This document shows, piece after piece, positions 1 to 7,029 of a stretch of DNA of 20,211 bases. A program made the translations under genes and the position numbers. The notes below the pieces were generated by a model. It made no database searches. It saw only the letters and a program-made list of their open reading frames with translations, and was not told where the DNA came from. How positions within the stretch are numbered: position 1 is the stretch's first letter; every line of letters starts with the position of its first letter. Source of the DNA: Xanthobacteraceae bacterium (GTDB lineage Bacteria; Pseudomonadota; Alphaproteobacteria; Rhizobiales; Xanthobacteraceae); the NCBI GenBank assembly GCA_019746355.1, contig JAIESC010000066.1, forward strand, positions 1 through 20,211, read 5' to 3'.

Positions 1-29
1 TTGTACTTCGCCTCGTGGCGCTTGGTCAT
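1..29 (-). CDS. rpsD: 30S ribosomal protein S4, first codons only (partial)
   Basis: The minus strand from 29 to the window edge reads ATG followed by codons for MTKRHEAKY, which is the typical N-terminus of alphaproteobacterial ribosomal protein S4 (usually M-S/T-K-R-H-E-A-K-Y-K-I-D-R-R). A GAGGA Shine-Dalgarno-like stretch lies just upstream of the ATG. S4 binds 16S rRNA early in 30S assembly and in many bacteria represses its own mRNA. Only about nine codons are present, so the call rests on this signature and on the murI neighbour on the same strand. Confidence 0.8.
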
Positions 30-93
30 CGCGTCCTCATGTTGAGTTCAGGTTTGAGGATCGCGCCCTCCTTTGCCCCGGAAATATTCACCG

Positions 94-143
94 GGACCGA
101 CAGGTCCTGCAGCCAAAGCGCTTTGGCACTTACAGGTAAGTGC
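94..143 (-). promoter_or_regulatory. palindrome cluster in the rpsD 5' leader/promoter region
   Basis: Three inverted repeats follow one another upstream of rpsD. GGACC/GGTCC lies at 94-98 and 103-107 with a 4-nt loop. GCCAAAGCGCTTTGGC at 112-127 is a perfect 16-bp palindrome. GCACTTAC/GTAAGTGC at 126-133 and 136-143 is a perfect 8-bp repeat with a 2-bp centre and shares two bases with the previous one. The density is unlikely to be chance. The cluster could be an S4 autoregulatory mRNA structure or a set of protein-binding sites; the sequence alone does not decide. Confidence 0.4.
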
Positions 144-182
144 TTGCGGAAACTGGCAAAACCGCGGGTCGCGAAACACCGC

Positions 183-200
183 GCGGGCCCAAAGGCCCGC
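183..200 (-). terminator. GC-rich hairpin downstream of murI
   Basis: GCGGGCC and GGCCCGC form a perfect 7-bp stem with a 4-nt loop, about 37 nt past the murI stop codon. It is well placed to end the murI transcript, but no clear U-run follows on the minus strand. It may be a weak terminator, a 3'-end stabilising structure, or part of the rpsD upstream region. Confidence 0.35.
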
Positions 201-236
201 GAGATGGCGGGTATTTAGGGGGATTTGCCGGGAGTG

Positions 237-1049
237 TCAAACACTTGCCGGGACGGCCTCATGCAGCCCGAAATGTGCAAGCGCCGCGGCGAGCGGTGGA
301 GCGGGCTTCCGGGCCGAGGTGAAGATGGCGTGCGCGGGTTGCGGCGGAGCGCCGGGAACGGCGGGGCCCAGCAGATCGAGTAGCCTGCGGGCGATGGCGG
401 GGGCGGGATCGATGAAATTGACCGGCCAGCGCGCGAGCCTTTGCAGGCGGGACAGCAGCAACGGATAGTGCGTGCAGGCGAGCACGATAGTGTCGGTGCG
501 TTTGCCGGCGCGCTCGACGAAGCAGGGCGCGATCTCGGCGGCGATGTCGGCGTCGTCGATGGGGGCGCCCTTCAGCTCGGCCTCGGCGAGCTCGGCAAGC
601 CGCGGCGAGCCGACCAGCGTGATATCGCAACCATTGCCGTGTTCGGCGATCAGCTTGCGCGTGTACTCGCGTTTGACCGTCGCCTCGGTGCCGAGCACGG
701 TGACGAGCTTGCTGTTCGAGCTGGCACAGGCGGGCTTGATGGCCGGTACGGTGCCGACGAACGGCACCTTGAAGCGTTCGCGCAAGTGCGGCAGCACGAT
801 TGTCGAGGCTGTGTTGCAGGCGATCACGACCAGATCCGATCGGTGCGCAGCCATCAGCTCGCCCATGACATCGAGAACCCGGGCGATGAGTCTGCGCTCG
901 TCCTGGCGGCCGTAGGGAAAGAAGGCGTCGTCGGCGGCATAGACGAAGCGGGCGTCCGGCCGCGTCTTGATGGCCTCGCGGAAAACGGTGAGCCCCCCAA
1001 GCCCGGAATCGAAGACCAGGATATTCGCCGCCGATGCCATCGGCGGCAT
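237..1049 (-). CDS. murI: glutamate racemase
   Basis: Cytoplasmic cofactor-independent enzyme that interconverts L- and D-glutamate, supplying D-Glu for peptidoglycan stem peptides. The 270-residue product has the family landmarks in order: VFDSGLGGL near residues 12-20 with D14 and S15, a PYG motif at about 45-47, the first catalytic cysteine C78 in ACNTAST, and the second catalytic pair C192/H194 in ACTHYPLL. The length is normal. An alternative start is the internal Met at residue 4 (position 1040). The neighbour on the same strand is rpsD; the divergent neighbour is the Tat-exported ThDP enzyme. Nothing unusual is seen apart from Ala-Phe-Phe in place of the more common residues just before PYG. 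Confidence 0.95.
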   Translation of the reverse strand: MPPMASAANILVFDSGLGGLTVFREAIKTRPDARFVYAADDAFFPYGRQDERRLIARVLDVMGELMAAHRSDLVVIACNTASTIVLPHLRERFKVPFVGTVPAIKPACASSNSKLVTVLGTEATVKREYTRKLIAEHGNGCDITLVGSPRLAELAEAELKGAPIDDADIAAEIAPCFVERAGKRTDTIVLACTHYPLLLSRLQRLARWPVNFIDPAPAIARRLLDLLGPAVPGAPPQPAHAIFTSARKPAPPLAAALAHFGLHEAVPASV

Positions 1050-1087
1050 GGATCGCAGAGTTCGGCGTTGAAGGCAACGCGGCAGGC

Positions 1088-1145
1088 AGGGGGCCGGTTC
1101 CGGCGGTCGGAACGGGACGCGGACCAGAACGGCGGTTGGCCCCCT
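1088..1145 (+). repeat. nested inverted repeat between murI and the ThDP enzyme gene
   Basis: AGGGGGCC (1088-1095) pairs perfectly with GGCCCCCT (1138-1145). Inside it GTTCCG (1097-1102) pairs with CGGAAC (1108-1113) around a 5-nt loop. The structure lies in the 195-bp divergent intergenic region, about 100 nt before the ThDP-enzyme start. It could fold in a 5' leader of either gene. No convincing -35/-10 pair was found nearby, so its role is open. Confidence 0.3.
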
Positions 1146-1244
1146 AGTGCGGCTTTTTCGGCTGAACTAGAATCGACCCACTGTACGGCAAGGCGACCAT
1201 CCGATTCGCCGGCAAACAAACTCAAAGCCCAGGGAGCGACTCAC

Positions 1245-3233
1245 ATGCATCGCAAGGATTCGTCTGCGAAGGAGACAAGCCCGAAGGTCGACCGCCGCAA
1301 ATTCCTGAAAGGGGTCGCGGTTGCCGGCGCTGCAGGCGCGGTGACGCCGCAGGCCGCCGACGCCGCATCGACCGCAGGCGCCGCAACCGCGCGCATCCCC
1401 TCGGCGCTGCCGCCGACCGCGCAGACCATCGCCGCCGAGACCGGCACGCCGCAGAAGGACCTCAACCGGATCGGCGGCGTTGCCGGCTCCGACTTCATGG
1501 TCGACGTCATCAAGACGCTCGACATCAAGTATCTGCCGTCGAACTGCGCCTCGAGCTTCCGCGGCTTGCATGAATCGCTGATCAACTACGGCAACAACAA
1601 GACCCCGGAATTCCTCACCGTGACGCATGAGGAAATCGGCGTCGCCATGGGGCACGGCTACTTCAAGATCACCGGCAAGCCGATGATGACGCTGTGCCAC
1701 GGCACGGTCGGCACGCAGCACGCGGCGATGGCGATCTACAACGCCTGGTGCGATCGCGTGCCGGTGATCGTGGTCGGCGGCAACGACCTCGACGCCGCGA
1801 TCCGGCCGCCGGGCGTGCCGACGGTCCACTCGGCCCAGGACATCAACGCGCTGGTGCGCGACTTCACCAAGTGGGACGACACGCCGGTGTCGCTGCAGCA
1901 CTTCGCGCAGTCGTTCGTGCGCGCCTACAAGATCGCGATGACGCCACCCTACGGCCCGGTCATGATCTCGCTCGACGCGGGTCTGCAGCAGGCGCCGATC
2001 GGGCCCTCCAACGGCGAGAAGCTCTATATCCCGAAATACACGCCGACCGCGCCGCCGGCCGGCGAGATGGGCGCGGTGAAGGAGGCTGCGAGGCTCCTGG
2101 CCGAAGCCAGCAATCCGGTGATCGCGGTGAGCCGTGCGGCGCGCACCGAGAACGGCGTGCGGCTCCTTGTACAACTCGCAGAGCTCCTCCAGGCCCGCGT
2201 CATCGACACCGGCGAGCGGATGAACTTCCCGAAGACGCACCATCTCAGCGCCGGACCGCCCGCGGTTGCCAATGCCGACGTGATCCTCGGCATGGAGATG
2301 AACGACTTCTGGGCGCTGGTGAACCAGTATGTCGACAACGGCGCGCACGGCCACGGCTTCAACCAGCAGCGGATGAAGCCCGGCACCAAGCTGATCAGCA
2401 TCAACTCCGTCGAGCTCAACACCAAGGCGAACTATCAGGACTTCCAGCGCTTCCAGGCGGTGGACATCGCCATGGCCGCCGACGCGGAGGCGACGCTGCC
2501 GGTGCTGATCGAAGAGGTGAAGCGGGCAATTTCCAACGACAAGAAGGCTGCGATCGAGAAGCGCGGCGAGGCGGCAAAGAAGGCCCATGCCGACGCGCAG
2601 GTGCGCGCAAGGCAGGCCGCGGCGATCGCCTGGGACGCGCAGCCGATCAGCACCGCGCGGCTCTGCGCGGAGATCTGGGGGCAGATCAAGGACCTCGACT
2701 GGTCGCTGGTCGCGCAGTCCGGCAACGTCAGCGGCTGGCCGCATCGGCTGTGGAAGATGGAGAAGCACCACCACTGGCTCGGCCAGTCCGGCGGCTATGG
2801 CCTCGGCTATGGCGCGGGCGCCGCGGTCGGCGCGGCGCTGGCCAACCGCGACCTCGGCCGCTTCTCGGTGTCGATCCAGGGCGACGGCGACCTGATGTAC
2901 GTGCCGGGCGCGCTGTGGACCGCGGCGAAGCACAAGGTGCCGATGCTGACGGTGATGCACAACAACCGCGGCTACCATCAGGAGCTGATGCACGTGCAGC
3001 GGCTGTCGAGCTTCCGCAACCGCGTGGCGAGCCTCGGCGGCGACATCGGCCCGATCGGCACCAGCATCATGAATCCGGACATCGACTACGCCAAGCTCGC
3101 GCAGTCGATGGGCTGGTGGGCGAAGGGGGCGATCAAGGATCCGGCCGATCTCGGGCCGGCGCTCAAGGAGGCGGTGGCGGCCGTCAAGTCCGGCCAGCCG
3201 GCGCTGCTCGACGTCTGGACGCAGCCGCGCTGA
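1245..3233 (+). CDS. Tat-exported thiamine-diphosphate-dependent enzyme (acetolactate synthase/oxidase-like)
   Basis: The 662-residue protein starts at the ATG 8 nt after AGGGAG. Residues 16-32 (DRRKFLKGVAVAGAAGA) are a textbook twin-arginine signal, so it should be exported folded with its cofactor bound. The rest follows the three-domain ThDP fold: an N-terminal PYR domain with the candidate activating glutamate E129 or E130 in THEEIGVAMGHGYF, a central domain around residues 270-420, and a C-terminal PP domain with the ThDP/Mg motif GDGD (546-549) followed by NN at 573-574. Relatives decarboxylate 2-oxoacids or cleave and form carbon-carbon bonds next to a carbonyl. The next gene, 14 nt downstream, encodes a cytochrome c, which suggests an oxidative reaction passing electrons to the periplasmic respiratory pool. 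The substrate is not deducible. An in-frame extension back to 441 exists but crosses murI and lacks a start context. Confidence 0.88.
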   Translation: MHRKDSSAKETSPKVDRRKFLKGVAVAGAAGAVTPQAADAASTAGAATARIPSALPPTAQTIAAETGTPQKDLNRIGGVAGSDFMVDVIKTLDIKYLPSNCASSFRGLHESLINYGNNKTPEFLTVTHEEIGVAMGHGYFKITGKPMMTLCHGTVGTQHAAMAIYNAWCDRVPVIVVGGNDLDAAIRPPGVPTVHSAQDINALVRDFTKWDDTPVSLQHFAQSFVRAYKIAMTPPYGPVMISLDAGLQQAPIGPSNGEKLYIPKYTPTAPPAGEMGAVKEAARLLAEASNPVIAVSRAARTENGVRLLVQLAELLQARVIDTGERMNFPKTHHLSAGPPAVANADVILGMEMNDFWALVNQYVDNGAHGHGFNQQRMKPGTKLISINSVELNTKANYQDFQRFQAVDIAMAADAEATLPVLIEEVKRAISNDKKAAIEKRGEAAKKAHADAQVRARQAAAIAWDAQPISTARLCAEIWGQIKDLDWSLVAQSGNVSGWPHRLWKMEKHHHWLGQSGGYGLGYGAGAAVGAALANRDLGRFSVSIQGDGDLMYVPGALWTAAKHKVPMLTVMHNNRGYHQELMHVQRLSSFRNRVASLGGDIGPIGTSIMNPDIDYAKLAQSMGWWAKGAIKDPADLGPALKEAVAAVKSGQPALLDVWTQPR

Positions 3234-3247
3234 TCGGGAGCCAGCAC

Positions 3248-3610
3248 ATGTCTCGTATCGTGTCTCGCGTTGTGCTGGCCGCGCTTGCGGCCGGCGCGGT
3301 GGTTCTCGCTCACGGCTCCGCTTTTGCCGCGGATGCCAAGAAGGGCAAGGACGCCTTTATGAAGTACGGCTGCTGGCAGTGTCACGGCACCGAAGGGCAG
3401 GGCTCGGCGATCACCAGCGCCGGCAAGGTGCTGGCGCCCGACCCGATGCCGCTCGACACGTTCGTTGCGTTCGTGCGCTCGACCGACCGCGCGATGCCGC
3501 CGTACAGCGAGAAGGTCCTGCCCAACGAGGACCTCGCCGACATGCACGCCTATCTGGCGTCGATCCCGAAGGCGAAGGACTACAAGAGCATTCCGCTGCT
3601 GAGCCAGTGA
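3248..3610 (+). CDS. small periplasmic c-type cytochrome
   Basis: 120-residue protein with a Sec signal peptide (about residues 1-27, likely cleaved after AFA) and one haem-binding motif CWQCH at 42-46. M83 in RAMPPY is the likely distal haem ligand. GGGAG lies 7 nt before the ATG, inside the 14-nt gap after the ThDP-enzyme stop, so the two are almost certainly co-transcribed. The inferred role is electron acceptor for the exported ThDP enzyme, handing electrons on to an oxidase or another cytochrome. The stop codon (3608-3610) touches the left REP sequence of the downstream RAYT element, so the gene 3' end may be close to an insertion point, but the protein looks complete. Confidence 0.9.
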   Translation: MSRIVSRVVLAALAAGAVVLAHGSAFAADAKKGKDAFMKYGCWQCHGTEGQGSAITSAGKVLAPDPMPLDTFVAFVRSTDRAMPPYSEKVLPNEDLADMHAYLASIPKAKDYKSIPLLSQ

Positions 3611-3649
3611 AAGCTGTAGCCCGGATGGAGCGAAGCGAAATCCGGGACA
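3610..3649 (+). repeat. REP sequence, left copy, with GTAG foot
   Basis: Stem CCCGGAT (3620-3626) / ATCCGGG (3640-3646) with a 13-nt loop containing GGAGCGAAGCG. The tetranucleotide GTAG (3616-3619) directly precedes the stem, as in REPs recognised by characterised RAYT proteins. Confidence 0.85.
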
Positions 3650-3664
3650 GTTTGCCGCCTAAGA

Positions 3665-3703
3665 GCATGGCCCGGATTGAACTTCGCTCCGTCCGGGCCA
3701 TGC
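3665..3703 (-). repeat. REP-like sequence, second copy, inverted
   Basis: A perfect 12-bp stem, GCATGGCCCGGA (3665-3676) / TCCGGGCCATGC (3692-3703), has CTTCGCTCC in the loop, the reverse complement of the left REP loop core. It is oriented opposite to the left copy, making a REP pair, and it lacks the GTAG foot. It sits 17 nt before the RAYT start codon, so it may affect RAYT translation or transcription. Confidence 0.75.
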
Positions 3704-3720
3704 TGTACTAGCGTGTTGCG

Positions 3721-4257
3721 ATGGTCCGCTATCGGCGCAATTTTGTTCCGGGCGGCACATACTTTTTCACCGTGACGCTCGAAGATCGCACTTCGTCGGC
3801 GCTGGTCGACCACATTGATCTTCTTCGTGACTCGTTTCGCGTATGCCGGAAAGAGCGTCCGTTCGATATCGACGCGATCGTCATCCTGCCGGATCACTTG
3901 CATACGATTTGGACCTTGCCGCAGGGCGACGCCGACTTTCCGGGTCGTTGGAAACGGATCAAAGCCCATTTCACTCACTGTGTTGTGGCCGCCGGCGTTT
4001 CTATCCGACGGCGGCGCAACAGCGAACACGCGCTTTGGCAGCGGCGATTCTGGGAGCATACGATCCGCAATGAGACGGATTTCGAACGGCACGTTGATTA
4101 CGTGCACTTCAATCCGGTTAAGCACGGGTTGGTCACCAAAGTGGGCGATTGGCCTTATTCGTCATTCCATGCCTATGTTCGTCGCGGCGTGCTCCCTGAT
4201 GATTGGGCGGGAGATACGAACGAAGGTGGCGTGGATTTCGGCGAGCGGAAGGATTGA
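3721..4257 (+). CDS. REP-associated tyrosine transposase (RAYT, TnpA_REP, Y1/HUH family)
   Basis: 178-residue single-strand DNA nuclease/transposase related to IS200/IS605 TnpA. Visible landmarks are the N-terminal GGTYFFTVTL strand (11-20), the metal-binding HUH-type pair H59/H61 in PDHLHTIW, and the catalytic tyrosine Y127 in HVDYVHFNPVKHGLV, followed by WPYSSFHAY (144-152), all typical of RAYTs. The length is normal and no catalytic residue is missing, so it is probably active. It is expected to bind and cut REP hairpins next to GTAG. Its stop codon lies inside the right-hand REP. Its 5' part is visibly more A+T-rich than neighbouring genes, fitting horizontal origin. RAYTs are usually single-copy and vertically kept, so it may be domesticated. 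Confidence 0.92.
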   Translation: MVRYRRNFVPGGTYFFTVTLEDRTSSALVDHIDLLRDSFRVCRKERPFDIDAIVILPDHLHTIWTLPQGDADFPGRWKRIKAHFTHCVVAAGVSIRRRRNSEHALWQRRFWEHTIRNETDFERHVDYVHFNPVKHGLVTKVGDWPYSSFHAYVRRGVLPDDWAGDTNEGGVDFGERKD

Positions 4258-4294
4258 CCCGGATTTCGCTTCGCGCCATCCGGGCTACAGCTTT
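4255..4294 (-). repeat. REP sequence, right copy, with GTAG foot
   Basis: Stem CCCGGAT (4258-4264) / ATCCGGG (4278-4284). Read on the minus strand it begins AAAGCTGTAG and matches the left REP at 38 of 40 positions. It contains the RAYT stop codon and ends 28 nt before the 3' end of the convergent TonB-dependent receptor gene, so it could also stop transcripts from both sides. Confidence 0.85.
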
Positions 4295-4322
4295 TACGTC
4301 TGTCCGCAGCGCTCGGCCAGCG

Positions 4323-6719
4323 TCAGAACTTGAACGCCGCCGACACCTCGTAGCTGCGCGGCGCACCGAGCAGCACCTGGTCGGGATAGCCTGGATCGGC
4401 CAAGATCGCGTAAATCTTGTCGGTGATGTTGCGCACCCGGAATGCGAGCCGTGTCTGATCCACCATCATGAAATACGACTTTGGAATGTCGACGAACACG
4501 AATGCGTCCGCGGTGGTGTAGCCGAGCATGGTGACCGCATTGTCGTACCAGACATAGCGGTCGCTGACGTGCCGAACCGACGCACCGACCTCGACCGGCC
4601 ATGCCGTCTTGAATCGGTACGACGCGCCGCCGTTTGCGATGAAGCGCGGCACGTTCGGCGGGGTCTTGCCGTTGAAGTCAAAATTCGCCGGCGAGAAATC
4701 CTCGAATTTTGCTCGTGTCCAGGCGACGTTGCCCCAGATTTTCAGTTGGTCTGTGGGCCGGACCGCGCCGGACAGTTCAACGCCCTTGGAGCGCACCGTG
4801 CCCGCAACATCGACCAGATTTCGCGGTCCCAGCGGCGAATAGACGTTCTTTCGCTCGATATCGTAGAGCGAAAGCAGCCATTCAGCGCGGTTGTCCCAGA
4901 ACAGGTGCCTGACGCCCGTTTCGTAGGTGCGCGCCGTCGTCAATTCCTGCGGCCGCGTCGCGCTGATGTTAAATACGGTTGCGACGGCCGCGTCGGCCGC
5001 GGTGGCGTATTGGCTGTAGAATGTGAGCCCGGGTAGCGCCTCCCAGGTGTAGCCGATGCGCCCGGTGACCGGGTCGAAGCTCTTGCCGAATGGAAAGCCC
5101 GGCCGCAGCGCGAAGCGCTCGAACTCGATCCGCTCGACCCGCACCCCGCCGACAAGCGCGAAGTTGCGGGTGATCTTCAGTCGGTCCTCGAGCGACAGCG
5201 AAATGCTGTCCACGGTCGTTCGCAGGCTCTCGAACAGATTCGGGCCGTAAAGGCCCCGGTTCGGATTGACCAGCGTGACCTGGTCGAACGGGAAGTTGGT
5301 CGATTGCCGCGGCTTGAAATCAAGATGGCTGACCGCAAGCGTCGTCGTCGCGCGATTCTCCATGCCGAAAATGACGGAATCGAAAATCAGATCCGAGATG
5401 TTCCCGATCAGCTTCTGATCGTGCGCCACGAAAAACCGCTCGCGGTCCACCAGATTGTCAGTCGCGTTGAACGCGTTGACCTCGTTGTTGAACCACTTGC
5501 GCTGCGCGTCAAAACCGTAGGTCTGGTTCTTGAAGCGCAGGTTGTTGGTAATCATCCAGTCGAAGCCGCCTCTCAGCCAAAGCTGGTCGGCGCGGCTGTC
5601 GTTGTCGAGGACGTTGTAGGTTGTCCGCAGCGTGCGGTTGTCGACGGTCACCGGCCCAAGATTGGTGCCGTTGTAATTTGACACCCAGTTTCCGGACACC
5701 ACTCCGGACTGCGCGTTGGCGCCGGCGAAGGCGACCGGCACCACTGGCGTGCCCCAGTAGAATCTTTCGCGATCCTGCTTGTACTCGGCCGCGATCCAGA
5801 CCTTGAAGTCGGCCGTGACCTGATAGTTGATCTGCCCGGAAACGTTGAACAACTTGGCATAAGTATCGTCGATGAAGCTTTGGTTGCTCGATCGCGTGAT
5901 GTCGAAGCGGTAGTCCAATCCCTTGATATTGGTGCTTCCGCCCGATCCGTAGGCCACGCGATAGCCGTCGAACGAGTCCCAGGATGTGTAGAACTCGTTC
6001 TGGATCGGTCCTGTGTGCGGCTTCCTGGTGACGAAGTTGACCGCTCCGCCAACCGCGCCAAGGCCGGACATCAGCGACGCCGGGCCTTTCAGCACCTCGA
6101 CCTGTTCGAGATTTGCCGTGTCGGTGATGCGCGAGGTGAAGCCCGTCGGCCCGAGGTTGATGCCGTTATAGAGGATGTTGACCTGGCTGAAGGTCTGACC
6201 GCGCATCGAGAAGGCACCGGGCGCGCCCGGCGCGTCGCCGGCGGTCACGCCGACCATCGCTTCGGCAACGTCCGTCGTGGTCTTCAATCCCCGATCCTGG
6301 ATGGTCTGCTTGTCAATCACCTCGACAGTTGCGGGGATCTGCCGCGGCGTCAGCCCGAGCCGGCTGCCGATTTCGGCGATCACGTTGGTGTTGAGCGGCG
6401 TGCGCGGGCCTTGCGGCCCGTCGGCAGCCGGTGCCGCGGGAAGGGCAATTGCAGCAGGTTGCGTGCCGGAGGGGCCGCGCCGCGGCGGCTTGCGGCGCGG
6501 CGCCTGCACGCGGATGCGCCGGAGCTCGGCCGCCGGCCGTTCGGCTTGCGCTGTGGTCTGTTGTGCGGGTTGGGCGCTGCTCTGTGCCTGACTTTGCGCC
6601 TGACTTGGACTTGCCGCTCCAAGCGGCAGGAACGCCAGAAGGCCCAACGGCGCCGCCGATGAAAGCAACCAACGCCTGACACTGCGGCCCCGACTGGACC
6701 GCGAAACACGACGCAACAT
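4323..6719 (-). CDS. TonB-dependent outer-membrane receptor, siderophore-receptor type, under a cobalamin riboswitch
   Basis: 798 residues from the chosen ATG at 6719, which is followed by basic residues and a hydrophobic signal sequence (about 16-42, ending near SQAQ). Longer in-frame starts as far as 7094 would lie in the riboswitch RNA and are rejected. A TonB-box-like RIRVQA (69-74) precedes a plug domain (about 115-232) with SMRGQ, YNGINL and VEVLKGPASLMSGLGAVGGAVN, then a 22-strand-type barrel ending in Phe. Similarity is to FhuA/FecA-like siderophore receptors rather than to the shorter BtuB. The upstream cobalamin riboswitch means expression should fall when cobalamin is plentiful. 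Likely cargo is a corrinoid or a cobalt chelate; a ferric siderophore is the alternative. Energy would come from the exbB-exbD-tonB genes in this window. Confidence 0.88.
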   Translation of the reverse strand: MLRRVSRSSRGRSVRRWLLSSAAPLGLLAFLPLGAASPSQAQSQAQSSAQPAQQTTAQAERPAAELRRIRVQAPRRKPPRRGPSGTQPAAIALPAAPAADGPQGPRTPLNTNVIAEIGSRLGLTPRQIPATVEVIDKQTIQDRGLKTTTDVAEAMVGVTAGDAPGAPGAFSMRGQTFSQVNILYNGINLGPTGFTSRITDTANLEQVEVLKGPASLMSGLGAVGGAVNFVTRKPHTGPIQNEFYTSWDSFDGYRVAYGSGGSTNIKGLDYRFDITRSSNQSFIDDTYAKLFNVSGQINYQVTADFKVWIAAEYKQDRERFYWGTPVVPVAFAGANAQSGVVSGNWVSNYNGTNLGPVTVDNRTLRTTYNVLDNDSRADQLWLRGGFDWMITNNLRFKNQTYGFDAQRKWFNNEVNAFNATDNLVDRERFFVAHDQKLIGNISDLIFDSVIFGMENRATTTLAVSHLDFKPRQSTNFPFDQVTLVNPNRGLYGPNLFESLRTTVDSISLSLEDRLKITRNFALVGGVRVERIEFERFALRPGFPFGKSFDPVTGRIGYTWEALPGLTFYSQYATAADAAVATVFNISATRPQELTTARTYETGVRHLFWDNRAEWLLSLYDIERKNVYSPLGPRNLVDVAGTVRSKGVELSGAVRPTDQLKIWGNVAWTRAKFEDFSPANFDFNGKTPPNVPRFIANGGASYRFKTAWPVEVGASVRHVSDRYVWYDNAVTMLGYTTADAFVFVDIPKSYFMMVDQTRLAFRVRNITDKIYAILADPGYPDQVLLGAPRSYEVSAAFKF

Positions 6720-7029
6720 CTGACCCCGCCCCACTTCAGTCGCCCGGGTTGTTCCCGTGGCGTCAGTTTCAGGGACGCTCGCTTGATCGAGCAGCCGTGC
6801 GCGCATGATCGAACGGACAACGTGGCCCGCGCGCATGCAACAGCACGCGCGCAAGCATCGCTGCAGACCGGCCAATCCTGTCGAAGAGCAACACGCGACG
6901 GCTCGACGGCGAACGCCCCACCCGTCACCCGCGACTGCCGCTGCAAACTGCCTTCGCCCTTGGCGGCAGACGCACCGGCCGTATTCGCCACATCGGAGCA
7001 CCCCGCCCGACGCGTTCGCGCGTGACCAT
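6720..7029 (-). other. long leader between cobalamin riboswitch and receptor start
   Basis: About 310 nt separate the 3' end of the riboswitch aptamer from the receptor ATG. No gene is credible here. On the minus strand CGCGCGTGC, a 4-nt loop and GCATGCGCG can form a 9-bp stem (about 6830-6851) with no U-run after it, and GGGGCGGGG just before the ATG is a plausible though poor ribosome-binding region. The expression platform of the switch must lie in this stretch or act through Rho. Confidence 0.5.

Larger units (their letters stand above)
3610..4294. mobile_element. REPtron: RAYT gene flanked by inverted REP sequences
   Basis: An intact REP-associated tyrosine transposase gene (3721-4257) lies between REP copies at 3610-3649 and 4255-4294. 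These two are reverse complements of each other over 40 nt with only two mismatches. A third, divergent REP (3665-3703) lies between the left copy and the gene. Such units, described in enterobacteria and pseudomonads, are thought to generate and move the dispersed REP elements of a genome. The left copy abuts the cytochrome c stop codon and the right copy contains the RAYT stop codon. No target-site duplication was identified. Confidence 0.85.

Noticed and set aside
15..218. Short plus-strand frames at the left edge
   Set aside because: They overlap the rpsD start and its palindromic leader and have no ribosome-binding site or family resemblance.
441..1244. In-frame upstream extension of the ThDP enzyme
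   Set aside because: It runs antisense through murI and would bury the Tat signal; AGGGAG 8 nt before position 1245 supports the short start.
1167..2993. Long minus-strand open frame (608 codons) opposite the ThDP enzyme gene
   Set aside because: It is an antisense shadow produced by high GC and strong codon bias; its translation is Arg/His/Val-rich with no domain, and the plus strand carries all ThDP motifs.
4203..5036. Plus-strand frame starting inside the RAYT gene
   Set aside because: It overlaps the RAYT 3' end and the receptor gene on the other strand; low-complexity composition without motifs.
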